Assembly: GCA_017591395.1 (NCBI GenBank)
Contig: WEDG01003409.1
Location: forward strand, 123,659-187,658
DNA: 64,000 nt
Direction: 5' to 3'
Source: Schistocephalus solidus
Taxonomy: Eukaryota; Platyhelminthes; Cestoda; Diphyllobothriidea; Diphyllobothriidae
The notes under the pieces: generated by a model
Databases searched by the model: none
Told to the model about the DNA's origin: nothing
What the model saw: only the letters and a program-made list of their open reading frames with translations
Made by a program: the position numbers and the translations under genes
In this document: positions 1 through 10,794 of the stretch, piece by piece
Position numbering within the stretch: position 1 is the first letter of the stretch
Layout: every line of letters begins with the position of its first letter

Positions 1-419
1 TCTAGCTCTGGACTTGTCCTGGCGCGCGCTTGAATTTTTTTATTATTTCAAGCCCTTGGAGCTAACGAGGTTTTTAGTCTCTACCTTGGAGTAGAAGATA
101 CGTGTATCTGAAATAACTGACGTGTGAACTGCATATTCTCCGGCCTTCAGACAAAGCCCTTTGGATTGAGACAAATCCTTGGCTTTCGCTATATTACTGA
201 ACTGTAGATTATATCCCACTCTGGAGGATATCCCAACGAGAAGCAAAAGCCTTGGCGTTCACTCGCCCCCATTACCAGCATCAGTGCATCTTGACTCTAC
301 TCGTAACAGTGGAAGGAGGCAAAGTAACATTTGTAAATAATGACCTGTGTGTTTCAGAAAAAATGCCAAGCTGATTTGCAAGGAAGTAATATGGTTGACC
401 GTAAGAACAACGGTTCTCA
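1..419. other. Unassigned sequence at window start
   Basis: No coding region or repeat can be supported here. Short open frames on both strands lack splice borders or recognisable motifs. Confidence 0.4.
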
Positions 420-1935
420 AAGCCTTGATATCTTAGCAGTGTGTCGAACCCCCAGAAATGAACATGAAACTGCTGCCAAATTGCTAAAGGAAATCAAGGT
501 ATTTGCTATGGAGTCGAATACTCTCACCGTTGGGGTCTTAATGCACATCAATTTGACAGGAACTCTGACTCTGCCGACTGCTCTGTAAAAGGTATTTGAC
601 AAGCTGCTTCTGCGCACAATTGGTAGTTTGTTTCCACGAGGGTTCGCAAGGGTCAGCAGATACTGCTTGCCTACCCTCCGATTTGAAGTTCACAACCATC
701 ACGCCGCTATTCATTGATGGAAGTCGAGCGTCTGCAACGAACTACAGGCCGGTAAGTCTTACTACCATCTCCTGCAAGCACATGGAGAAAATCATCAAGA
801 AAGCGTTGCTGCAGTTCCTCAAGCAAAATCATCTCCTCTCTGATGCCAAAAATGGCTTTTTTAATAGTAGTTATTGCCTTACGACTCTGCTGTTCTCACT
901 TGAACACGGGAACAAAACACGCGACGGAGGCAAATGGTGCATGCCATCTACATCAACTTGAAAAAGTCCTTTGACAGCGTTCCTCATCAACCTCTCTTGC
1001 ATAAGCTGCTAAGCGTAGAAATTTGTGGAAACCTCCTTTTATGGATCCAGATATTTTTGGTTGGATAGTGCCCAAAGGTACAAATCGAACGCCAGCAGTC
1101 CTCAGAGGTAATCGTGGTAAGTGGCGTCCCACAGGGTTCATATTATGGCCACACGTCATTCCTTGTTTTTATCAATGCTTGCGTCATGGACCTAGAGTGT
1201 GATGGCCTCCTGTTTGATGACGACATAAAACTGTGCAAAAATGTTCAGAATGTGGCAGACGAAGACCATATGTAACTAAACTTGAACAGGCTAGAGAGTT
1301 GGTCAAAGCACTGGCTTATGCTCTGCAATATTAGTAAGTGCAACTGCAAGCAGCCGATAGTCAGAAAGACTTGGATGCGTGGATTACATCATCAATCAAA
1401 GCAACACAGAACTGCACGAAGATGGCCAAGTCGGCCATGTCTTAATTGCAACTCACCAGGCAAGAATTTATAGGGTTTGAAAAAGACACTTTCTCCAAAA
1501 TATTTAGAAACTATGTTCAGAGGCATCTAGAATATGCTCTTAGACAGAATGACCTTAGAATGTCAAGGAAGGTACCGTCTTAGAGATGGTCCAGAGGCGG
1601 GTGATAAAAATAATTAAATTCCTGGAAGCACTACCTTATGAAACCAAATTATCAACCCTCAAACTATTTTCCCTTCCTCACAGGCAACTTTGAGGGGACC
1701 ACATAAAAAGATTTCGCATTATGAATGGCCTGAACTGTTGCTTTGTTCCCAATGATTTTGCACTCAAGCTAACACACCCACCTTGTGCCGCCATCCCCTT
1801 AAACTACGCACAGGTAAAACAATCATCGATGGTAGAAAATACTTCTTCATTAACAGGTCGGTTGAAGCATCGAACCCTCTGTCCGCGGATGTTGTATTTC
1901 CAGCAACGTGAATTCCTTTGCTGATCATCATAAAA
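420..1935 (+). mobile_element. CR1-like non-LTR retrotransposon relic
   Basis: Decayed second ORF of a CR1/Jockey-type LINE, read in several frames. About 420-690 matches an endonuclease end (TRVRKGQQ-like run near 610-650). About 690-950 carries the RT fingers (NYRPVSLT at about 740). About 952-1066 carries motif A (LKKSFDSVPHQ) and a helix ending in LLLWIQIFLVG. About 1205-1230 holds the active-site loop as LFDDDIK instead of FADD. About 1480-1930 is the C-terminal tail typical of the family, with LPYETKLSTLKLF and a final ...PLKLRTGKTIIDGRKYFF region. At least eight stops or frameshifts, so it cannot be active. It is 5'-truncated: the endonuclease start is missing and a piece between endonuclease and RT is lost. 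The same family recurs at 8.0, 51-52 and 53-64 kb. Confidence 0.75.
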
Positions 1936-2956
1936 TGGTGGCCGCCGTTCCTCTGATGATGACTAGCAAACGGATCGCAATTTTGGTTCCTTCCCCCTCC
2001 CTCACCCACCCCGACAACCGTACAATTGGTTCTACTTACCCGCATATTTGCCTTATTTACACAGCGATATAAATGTAAAGGCCTGACGAGAATTTATAGA
2101 AAGCTAACGTATGCTCGCCAAATTTTCTTTTGAAATTGTTCTTTCTTTAAGAGAATTATTCCTTGTTTTCTACATTCAGAACAGCTTCCAGGAATTGCGA
2201 GTGCCCACACGGTCAGATCTTTCTTCTGGCTCGCCGGCTCGACCTCGAGGTCGATAGTGCTGTCTCTTCAGCCTACAACCGGTTAGTTATTTTGTAGTAG
2301 ACGGACCTACCAAGAGGTTTGTAGTCTTTGTAGGATTCGTCTCTGTATTTATTAGTCCTGACAAGACAGTCTTCTCCTCTGAATGACTCATAGGTTCGGA
2401 GTGGGATAATTTGTCGTCAACGCTCATTTTTCATACAACAATTCAAACGGATCAAGTTTATGGGGAGAAAGGATAATGAGGGCTGACATTGAACAAATTG
2501 TATATTAAGGACCCAGAGGGCCCCAACATTACAAATTTAGTATTACGGCATAAATAAATACAAATTGGATGATTGCTGCAATATGAGAACAGCCATATGA
2601 ACAGCAGAAATGAGTCGTATGGTAGGCATATCCGATTCCGAACGATCTGCCATTTTTAAAACAATAGTCAGCAATCTTTGGAATATACGGTGAACTAGGA
2701 AAAAATCAGTTTAAAAAACTCCTATGGGTAAATTGGAGGCAGAGTTCGGGGAGTCACAAATTTAAAAAAATAGGAGAAAAAACTGCTTCGTTTTATTAAT
2801 AGTTATCGGACAGTGGTTAACGGAAAGAGAAAGATGAGCTTTCAAGGAAAGATGACAGAGTTATAACAAAGGTTGGGGGAATCTTTAATAAGTCAATATT
2901 GTTCGTAAGTGGGTCAAATGATCACCGAGTCTCCTTTGGTAGATGTGTTGACTTTG
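1936..2956. other. Unassigned stretch between two LINE relics
   Basis: No gene is supported. It holds a short dispersed repeat (2141-2222, listed separately) and a perfect 16-bp palindrome around an XhoI-like core at 2239-2254 (TCGACCTCGAGGTCGA). The rest is AT-rich without open frames of note. Confidence 0.4.
2141..2222. repeat. Dispersed repeat 'family S', copy 1
   Basis: About 80 bp here resemble 46678-46760: both show aagagaa..tatt..tttt..cat.cagaa.agcttcca.gaatt..g.gtgc..acacggt in the same order and spacing. The parent element is not recognised. In the second copy the segment lies inside an insertion that splits an LTR. Confidence 0.45.
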
Positions 2957-2999
2957 TCTCTTCTGGCCGCCTGGTAAGTAAAATACTCTTTTGTTAAAT

Positions 3000-4780
3000 T
3001 TGCCTGCTCAGTTTTGATTTCAGCAACCAAATACCCGAAAAACTGGAGAAACAGCATGCTCCAGAGTATAACGCCGCCGTGGAGACACGATGGCGTTAAC
3101 TGCGAAAGGTCATCCAGTCCACTTCCCTCAAAGTCCTCGGACGCACACGAAGTCAACAGCAGGACTGGTTTGACGACAATGACGCCAACATCAGCAACTT
3201 ACTCGCGGAGAAGAATGGACTAGACAAAACCTACATGGACCTTCGGGCTGACGCCACCAAAGTAGCCTTCATCAGATGCCTCCGCCTTGTGTGGCAACGG
3301 CGGCGGGAGACGCAGGACGCCTGGATGATCCGAAAGGCTGAGGAAATTCAGGGGTATGCTGACCTCAATGAAATTGAAAACTTTTCAAAGCCATAAATGC
3401 CATCTACGACCCCTGTATCAAGGGGACCGCACCGCTGCTCAGCTCTGACGGCACAACACTGCTGACAGAGAAATCGCAAATTCTGAAGCGTTGGAACGAG
3501 TTCTTCAGAAGTGTCCTTAACTGCTCATCAACCATCTTTACCGACACCGCGCAACAACTGACATGATCTTTGCCGCCCGCCAGCTGCAAGAGAAGTGCCT
3601 GGTGATGCGAACCTACCTTCACACTATCTTCGTGGATTTGACGAAAGCCTTTTACACGGTAAATCGCGACGGACTGTGAAAATTCATGCAGAAATTCGGC
3701 TGTCCCGAGCGACTCACGCACATGGTGCATCAGCTTCATGTCGGGTGACTGCGCGCGTCAATGGCAATGGGACGCTCTCCGAAGCATTGGCGGTGACCAA
3801 CGCAGTGAAGCAGGGCTGCGTATTGACCCCACACTGTTCAGTCTCATGTTATCTGCAATGCTGATGGACGCCTACCGTGATGAGCATCCTGGGCTCCGCA
3901 TCGCCTACAGAACTGACGGTCACCTTCTCAGCAGTTGGCGTAGGCAGGCTTCAATGCGCGTGTCTACTGGTAGAGTCCATGACTTGCTCTTCGTGGACTA
4001 CTGCGACCTTAACACCGTGACGAAGGAGGACATGCAAAGGAACATGGACCTCTTCGACGCAGGCTGCACCAATTTTGGATTAACAATCAATACAACCATA
4101 CGGTTGTCATGTCCCAACCGCCACCCAGCGCGGAGTACAATGCCCTCCCCCAATCAATGTCATTGGTGCTCAACTAAAAATGTGGAAACATTCGCTTATC
4201 AAGGTAAAACGCTGTCAGGCAACACGAGGATCGTTGACGAGGTTGCTCCATGAATCTCCAAAGCCAGTCAGGCCTTTGGCTGGCTGCAGGCCTCCGTGTG
4301 GAATCGCCATGGTATTCCCTTGAACACTAAACTGAAGATTACAAGGCCGTCGTCTTGACTATGCTCCTTTACGGGGCGGATACCAGGACCATCTACTCGA
4401 ACCAAGACAGGAAGTTGAATCACTTCCATCTCAGCTGTTTCCGCAAAATACTGAAGCTGAGATGGCATGACAGGATCCCGGACCAGGCAGTCCCAGAGTG
4501 GATCGAAATATTCAGAATCCATGCCATGCTGAGGAGGGTGCAACTGTAATGGAGCGGCCACCTGGTGAGAATGGACGACGAGTGACTACAAAAACGACTT
4601 TTCTACGGAGATGTTGCTACGGGTGCTCGCTGACAGGGATGTCAGAAACGATGCTACAAGGACATTTTGAAGAAATCTCTGAAGCAACTGAAAATCACCC
4701 CAGCGACCTGGGAGGACCTCGCCCAGGATACACCGGTCTGGAGCATATCCGTGAAGACTGGTGCAGCAATCTTTGATGCC
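3000..4780 (+). pseudogene. RTE-like reverse transcriptase, broken
   Basis: Linker 3000-3400 (frames containing WFDDNDANISNLLAEKNGL and MDLRADATK), then a jump past most RT fingers near 3540. Motif A reads FVDLTKAFYTVN at about 3630-3670, with the second conserved Asp of copy 2 (AFDTVN) changed to Tyr. The region DPTLFSLMLSAMLMDAYRD lies at 3830-3880. The active-site loop at about 3985 reads LLFVDYC, so the FADD pair is lost. About 4190-4780 is the C-terminal portion, with HFHLSCFRKILKLRWHD and the motif KKSLKQLKI. Stops and frameshifts are numerous. In the family this enzyme would perform target-primed reverse transcription of its own RNA; this copy cannot. Confidence 0.75.
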
Positions 4781-4849
4781 AACCTGCTCACCGCCGCCGA
4801 GACAATAATAGCGGCACGAAAGTCACCAGCGCCCAGACCAACACCGCCA

Positions 4850-5668
4850 ATGCACAGGCCCTTCCAACATGCCCGTGCTGTCAACGCACTTCAACGCGCG
4901 AATCGGCCTGGTTGGACATCTTCGAACGCCATGCATCAACAATCCAACACCTCCATCTTCTACATAAAATTCTTCCAACCCTCCTTCGGACTCCCCCACC
5001 CTCACTCCTGCCATCAATTCCATTACTCCCACCAGCATAAAGACCACATCCAAATCCTCATCACCTGTTACCCCCACCACCGCCGCCGCCGACACTACCA
5101 CCATCACCGATGGGGACTCTCTCCTGAACTGTCCTCATTGCGACCGCATATTCACCTCACGCATCGGCCTGGTCGGTCACTTGCGAATCCATCGTACAGA
5201 GACTGGTAAACCAGTGCCTGGAGCACCAACAGACAGCATAGATTGCCACCTCCACTGCCCTCACTGTTCTCGCGCATTCACTCATCGTATGGGCCTATGC
5301 GGTCACATGCGCATCCATGACAGCGGAATTAACCGCAATGCCGACAACACCGATATCCCATGCACACCCTCCGCTCCTGCCAGTCTTACCGCCGCTGCCA
5401 CCCCCAATACCTTGAATGACATTCCCCGTAGCCTCTCTCGATATCTCCTGCCAACACTGAACCCGCAACTTCAACTCACACATCGGCCTGGTCGGTCACT
5501 TGTGAATCCATCGCACGGAGGCTGGTGAACCAGTGCCTGGGGCTCCGACATACAGTTGACGCGCCCGCCTCCACTACCCTCACTTCTCCCGCACATTTAC
5601 TTGCCGCATGGGCCTATTAGGACACATGCGCCTCCACGACAATCTGCTGTTTACCATTGGAGGCTAAG
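4850..5668 (+). pseudogene. C2H2 zinc-finger tail of the RTE-like LINE, copy 1
   Basis: Downstream of RT, a spacer rich in Pro, Thr and Ser (about 4960-5120) is followed by fingers. One at about 5133-5195 reads CPHCDRIF..SRIGLVGHLRIH, a clean C-x2-C-x12-H-x3-H. Another at about 5253-5318 reads CPHCSRAFTHRMGLCGHMRIH. A third (5450-5520) and fourth (5560-5640) are frame-shifted. A degenerate first finger lies near 4870-4920. Each finger is followed by a linker with EPVPGAPT-like residues. Such fingers generally bind nucleic acid; a role in RNA or target binding of the element is inference. The array is near the C-terminus, whereas zinc motifs in many LINEs are CCHC or lie in the N-terminal ORF. 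Confidence 0.75.
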
Positions 5669-5737
5669 CCACATCAGCGCACACCACCTACAACAATACA
5701 TAGACAGCACCCTCATCATCATTATGTACCTGAGCAT

Positions 5738-6500
5738 ATCACGGTTTCCTAGAAACCGTGGCTTGGATGGCTGAAAATCTGATGCTCACACCGTCGTCCC
5801 AGTTTATGTGCTGTGTGTGTCGAGTGGCTGACCAGTGAATTGGGAGTCAGATGGCAATGGCTCCTCCATATCCCCTGATTTAGTGAATCCTGGCGTGTGC
5901 GTTATGGGGGCCAGATCGTGATGTGGCGCGTGAAGACGGGTACACCGACCTGTCAGCCAATGCGCCCCCATCCACCTCAGAAAACTGACCGGCTCGAACG
6001 GTGGTCTGATTGTGGGGGTGGGGGAGAGAGTGAGGTCAATAGATTAGCGCATTTTCCTCACTATACACAATCTGACGCGCTTGAAACTATCCCGGTGTGC
6101 TAAAAGCCGTGGCTTGAAAGGTTGCCAACTGATGGGATGATTCGGACCACGTGGTCAGCCCAATGTGTGTATTTGTGTGGAGTGGCTGACTGGCGGCATA
6201 AGAGTCGGGCTGCAATGGCTCCTTCTTAATGTGACCGTTATGGCACTCACACTCTGTGGGATCCGAGCCAGGTGTGGTGGTACGCCTAGGGGCGGCTCCG
6301 GACGCGCAAGACACCTATGCCCTCTCCCATCTCCGGTCTTCTTGACTCTGTCATGACACTGGGCTCATTTAGGGAAGGAAGACAGAGTTTTGTAGATGCA
6401 GTGCAAGTCTACTATCACTTTAAACTAAATCACGCGCAATTGACCGTCCCTGGACCACCCTTCCGTGGAGCATACGGTGGACATCATCGGACTACGACTG
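5738..6500 (+). repeat. Two-unit tail repeat following RTE copy 1
   Basis: Begins with a perfect hairpin CACGGTTTCctaGAAACCGTG (5740-5760) and contains two diverged units (about 5738-6090 and 6100-6480). Each has ..aaaccgtggcttgga.gg.tgccaa, then tgtgtg..gagtggctgac, then a GC-rich arm and a g-rich ggtgggggagagag box. No sustained coding frame. The same block follows RTE copy 3 at 38283-39060 and lies inverted at 22432-23285. It could be an extended 3' UTR of the RTE, or a separate satellite-like or non-autonomous element that inserts next to it. Confidence 0.7.
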
Positions 6501-6504
6501 TCCA

Positions 6505-6850
6505 AATATCGTAGTTAGACGTAGAATCGACTATGGTCAATTCAACGAACAGATGACCTCTAATCATATGCGAACGCAGTCGTTTCGGCGTTTAGTTCTG
6601 CCAATGAATTAGACTTAGTTAGACTGATTTCTAAAAAAAAGGTGAAAATGGATGCCCTTCGAAATATGCTTGCCTTGCACTAATCTGGCTAACTTTATGG
6701 TCCAGCGCCTCAACCATCGGTGCGGTTAGAGGGCGAATATACAGTAAATTAAGGCAAGATTGCGAAACTCGCTGTCAAAATAACCAACTGAAAAACATCA
6801 AGCATATTGCTTAAGACAGTGCCAGTAAACTGGCATTAAATTCAATAATT
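6505..6850. repeat. Dispersed repeat 'family R', short copy
   Basis: 6520-6655 resembles 47305-47450 (atgcga.cgcagtcg.tt..g.gt...ctgcc.a.t.a.tagac...gtt.gactgatt.ctaaaa..aaggtgaaaat). 6810-6860 resembles 48380-48430, sharing the palindromic motif TGCCAGTAAACTGGCA (6820-6835). The larger copy at 47.3-48.4 kb has about 925 bp between these two parts and this one about 155 bp, so this copy looks internally deleted. No coding content recognised. Confidence 0.5.
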
Positions 6851-7800
6851 TCTGAATGGAGGCGAATTAATGGTCTCTTTTTACGTGACGTCCTTATTCA
6901 AATCCATCCCGCTGAGTTTAGCCCAAGAAGTCTTGCGTATGAAACTTGAGGAGTCATACAACGAAACCCAGTTTTTGCTCAAATTTGAACACCTTATGAA
7001 GCCGTTCAAATTTTTTCAAAAGACCTACTCCACCTTTGCTGGAGAAACGTATGAGCAGATCAAGTGAACGCAAATGGGCTCCCCAATCTCCGGTGGCAGA
7101 ATTGGTCCTTCAAGAGCTGGAAAAGATTGCTTTCAACCAACAGCAGCCCATATCTTGGTACCGTTACGTAGACAATACATTCTTTATCGTGAAGAGGAAC
7201 ATGCTGCAGCATTTCCATAATCACCTTAACTCAATATTCCCAGATATACAATTCACAAGGGAAGAAGAAAAAGAGCAGCAGCTCCCCTTCCATGATGTAC
7301 TCGTCAGCGACGTCCCAACGGCGAAATAGAAATGGCCGTTTACAGGAAAGTGACGAACACCACGCAGCTTCTGAATTTTCACAGCAACCATCTGGTGGCT
7401 CACATATGAAGCTGGGTGAGAACACTGTTCAAACGCATCCAGACTCATTGCACCAACCCGGTGGAAAAAGCACGTGAGGCCGTTATCTTCGCGTCCAGTT
7501 TATGCGGAATGGCTATCCGAAGGCGTTCATAAGCCGATGCCTATGTGTTCACCCCCGGAGGACCCAACCAGAACAAACCCCTACCGTATGGCATGCGATG
7601 ACATACGTCAAGGGCGTGTTAGAAGCAACCGAGCGCATTGTTGTGGGACTTGGTGTCGGAATTGCACATGGACCCAAAGCTACAATGCACAGTAAGATCA
7701 TGAGAATCAAGGACAAATTAAATCCTAATGAGCAGTTGGGGGTAGAGTATTGCTTCCCATGCCGTATATATAGATCTCAAAAGTCTGCTACACACGGTTG
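6850..7800 (+). mobile_element. Penelope-like element 1, decayed RT
   Basis: Reverse transcriptase of the Penelope (PLE) group across three frames. 6870-7066 holds MVSFYVTSLFKSIPLSLA and a following helix ending in FAGETYEQIK, the segment before the conserved G-T-P-M-G-S-P-I-S motif. About 7069-7330 holds the SPVAELVLQELE region and the catalytic loop as YRYVDNTFF (YVDD changed to YVDN), then NSIFPDIQFTREEE. About 7330-7480 shows a VYRKVTNTTQLLNFHSNH-type run. 7502-7800 corresponds to the connector before the endonuclease (NGYPKAF, GVLEATERI, LGVGIAHGP). The GIY-YIG nuclease expected next is lost or unrecognisable. Frameshifts and stops make it inactive. Confidence 0.75.
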
Positions 7801-7804
7801 TTAG

Positions 7805-8039
7805 GCAGTTTAAGGCACAACATAGATGCTACATGCCCTCAAGCGTGTGTTTACAGGTAACGAGGAAGACATCATCCCAAAAGTCTTCGGTAAATTTGAA
7901 AGGCCATATCTGGAAGATGAGTTTCCAACCCTGAGACCCATGACCCAGCAATATTACCACAAATTTAAAAGACGCAAAATTAAGCTTCAAATTTGATAAG
8001 ATATCAGTGAGCATTGCTCCATGAAACCCCATATCTTAC
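7805..8039. other. Unassigned stretch after PLE 1
   Basis: About 235 bp with no recognised coding or repeat identity. It lies between the decayed PLE connector and a CR1 3' fragment and may be decayed PLE 3' sequence. Confidence 0.35.
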
Positions 8040-8262
8040 CTTAATCTTTTCCTGCTGCGCTATATGCCGTTGCGCTGTGACATGATACAGTCTTTCCGTA
8101 TAATGCGGGAATTTGAATGTACCCTCATGTCTGTTGACTACTTCCAATTTGTCAATGCATCCCACCTTGGGGCCATCCCTTTAAACTGCGTGTGCTTCGA
8201 GGAATATGGGTTTGGAATGTATTTTTTTCAGTTTTGTGACGGAAATGTAAAATAACCTATAG
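8040..8262 (+). pseudogene. CR1-like LINE 3' coding fragment
   Basis: The open frame reads LRCDMIQSFRIMREFECTLM, then DYFQFVNASHLGAIPLN and YFFQFCDG. This aligns by eye with the C-terminal tail of the CR1 copies at 62.95-63.13 kb and 63.65-63.83 kb (GDLIQSFRIVRG, LRGHPFKL, RLDVRKYF). Only the last 70 or so residues survive, as expected for 5'-truncated insertions. Confidence 0.7.
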
Positions 8263-10790
8263 GACACGCTGGTAATGATTCCATTTATGGATGCATTCAA
8301 AAATTGCATTTACTGACACATCCTGCAGCAACAAGTGGGCGAAATGACTATGTAAGCTTCTAAATAAATGTATTTATTTGAAGCTAAGTCTGTATTCCTT
8401 TTCTTATGATTGCTTATTGCTCTGCTTCGTATATCACAAATAGGGCGTTGAAATGAGGAAACCTTTTTCCCTCAACAGCACTAAACTGAACTTAAAACTG
8501 AATAAATACGGTTGAATAAGTACAAACAGTGTTCTTTGTCAGATAGACTTTCGGACAACCACCATTTTAACCAGTTCGGTCTACAGGCTCAACAGAAGTT
8601 GAGCCACCATCTTGATAGCAACAGTAGTATTATATGAATATATCCTGATGACAAACGGATCTATTGATTGCGGCTTGAGACGGGGGAACAACCGATCATT
8701 GTTTAGAACCAATCTAGGCTACTCACGCCCCACTTTAACATGTGGGCACAAGATATTGCCCACCCGTCGTATAATGCACCGTGTAACCATTGAACCCTCA
8801 GCGGTGTCCCTGTGTGAAGTTTAAAATGTTTCATGAAATAGAAGTTTAACAAAGTATATGGGGCTTTAATTCGATAAAATATATAGCTGTAACAAATCAA
8901 AGAGTTGCACAACATACAGCGTACATTTGTTTGTGCGATAATTTCTGTCCAGCCAAACTTTTTTGTTGGCTTAAAGCATGCTTAAATCTGAAACCTACGC
9001 ACTGTTTTGCACGTTCCGCTAACAATACCAAAAATTATACTAGCAAAATATCAAGCAAATAAAATTTTCTTTGCCATAGAGTATATGTTTTGTACACTAC
9101 GAGCATAATTTTCTCAACATGCTGTCAGTTGATGTTAGCCATGTTCAGAACGATTTTCGGAGCCAAACGTAAGCGAGTATATGCTAGTCTAATTAAAGCT
9201 TCTGGTGAATAATTGAATGATTGGTTAAACTGTTTACTGTGAGATGTCTTGCACGTAAGTCTTATAAGATGACTCACGGAATGAAGACCCGAGTTTGTGT
9301 ATTTTATGAAAAAAATGAGTATTGCCAATAATAATAATAATAAACCATCTGTTTTTAGCTGCCCTGATTGCAAATATGTGTCTACAGTTTTGGCTATTAG
9401 GTATATTCGGTAACGGGACCCAAATGACTTCGGTTTTGCAAAACGGAAACCTGCTATTTAGCATGAGGCCACAATTACTATTAAAACTCAATGCTTTGAA
9501 GGTTATATGCAGGAGTTTATTAAGTCCTTCTTTGCAAAGAGTACTCTTCTGCGATGGATCTACCTTGCAGGATCATTTACAAAATTCCCGTTTATACGGA
9601 ATCGATGTAGCCTTGTCGGAGCCTGATTCGTTTCGGTTTTCGGTTTTCGGTTTCGGTGTTCGGTTCGGTATTCGCACCCGTCTCCGTCCGTTTTGAGTTA
9701 GCTGTGTCGTAGTTGCGCATTTTCATGAAGAGAACGGATAAAAGCATTTTCCGCGCTAGTTGGCATAACTATAACCATGTGTACAAAGCCCGTCGCCCAG
9801 TGGGTGATATCACGCACAATACGCCATTTAGGCTGGTCTTGAGAACAGATAGCATGGCAGTCGAATAAACTCGCGATGGTTGATTACGCGGAGTAAGAGA
9901 ACCCTTATGTTGGATTGGGTGGTTCTGCTTGTTCTTTGGGTGCAATTTTTGTTTATATCGAATTTTAGATTTTAAAATGCCAGAACTATCCTCCGGAGTG
10001 ATGCACATTTTAGCTGTTTGCGTTTCATAGTCTAAAATCTCCTTCATCTGAATTGGGAGAATACCTTATTTGGGGAATTTCTAAAGAGTACTACTCGAGA
10101 AAACAGATAATCTGGTGTAGGTGTAGGATTTCGATTTGAAACCAACACGTTCACCGAAGGAAGAAGATGGTGCTATAAGATTTAAACGAGCATAAAGTAG
10201 CTTAGGTAAGGTCCTGCACTGCGAGCTGCAAATATGGAACCCAGTGAGATATGATGTGTGTCCGTTTCGCAATCAAAGCATTTGTCCGCAAAGTTTAAAC
10301 GAATAAACTCGGGTTACCGGCTTCAAACACACTCAGCCCACATCCCCACATCCACAACCATAGGCTGAGAAAACAATTCAATAATTTTCTCTTGTGTTCT
10401 AAAAATTTGTTTATATTTCATGATGCCCAGATTTCTATCAAAATACTTTCACGCCTTTTTATATTACCTAACGCCTGACTATTCAGGCCGTCTTATGGCT
10501 TTCATATCTCATCAAAAATATACTCATAAAACTAATAGCTGGAAATCTATTACACACCTCCTTCATCTCCAAAAACTAAATTTGGCAAATTCTATGCTTT
10601 TCGCACCCACATGCGTCACGCAAATAGTTAAAACCTCACATAAATTAGTTCTGCTACTTGGAATTAAAAATAAATTCGTTTTTAAGCAAAAGACCTTGAA
10701 TGATCATAAAACGTTTAAAACTTTCAATTTTCAACAAATCCTAAGTCAAAGTATACAATAATGGAAAGAGGTAAGTCTTCTGCCGAATTA
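8263..10790. other. Unassigned AT-rich region
   Basis: No gene or known repeat is supported. It contains an (AAT)n-like run at 9325-9343 and a ggttttcggttttcggtttcggt short-period repeat at about 9628-9675. Two longer open frames (9322-9696 plus, 10420-10761 plus) are low-complexity or AT-driven and lack family motifs. Confidence 0.4.
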
Positions 10791-10794
10791 TTTC

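Larger units (their letters stand above)
2957..5715 (+). mobile_element. RTE-like LINE with zinc fingers, copy 1 (5'-truncated)
   Basis: 5'-truncated copy of the element also present at 19.1 and 34.8 kb. Similarity to copy 2 starts near 2957 (gccgcctggtaag... matches 20532 onward), so the endonuclease is missing. The order is linker, reverse transcriptase, thumb/C-terminal segment, proline/threonine-rich spacer and a C2H2 array, with a stop near 5666. Frames shift repeatedly. The 3' end continues into a short CAT-rich stretch and then the tail repeat beginning with the hairpin at 5740. Confidence 0.8.

Noticed and set aside
1764..2045. Minus-strand 93-codon ORF
   Set aside because: Antisense to the C-terminal end of the CR1 relic and without motif.
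4667..5209. Plus-strand 180-codon ORF rich in His/Pro
   Set aside because: Reads the zinc-finger region in the wrong frame; the real frame shows the C2H2 fingers.
5897..6356. Several short ORFs in the tail repeats (also 22.6-23.3 and 38.3-39.0 kb)
   Set aside because: Not conserved in frame between the copies of the repeat, so the block is non-coding.
9322..9696. Plus-strand 124-codon ORF
   Set aside because: Starts in an (AAT)n run and ends in a GGTTTTC short-period repeat; no motif.
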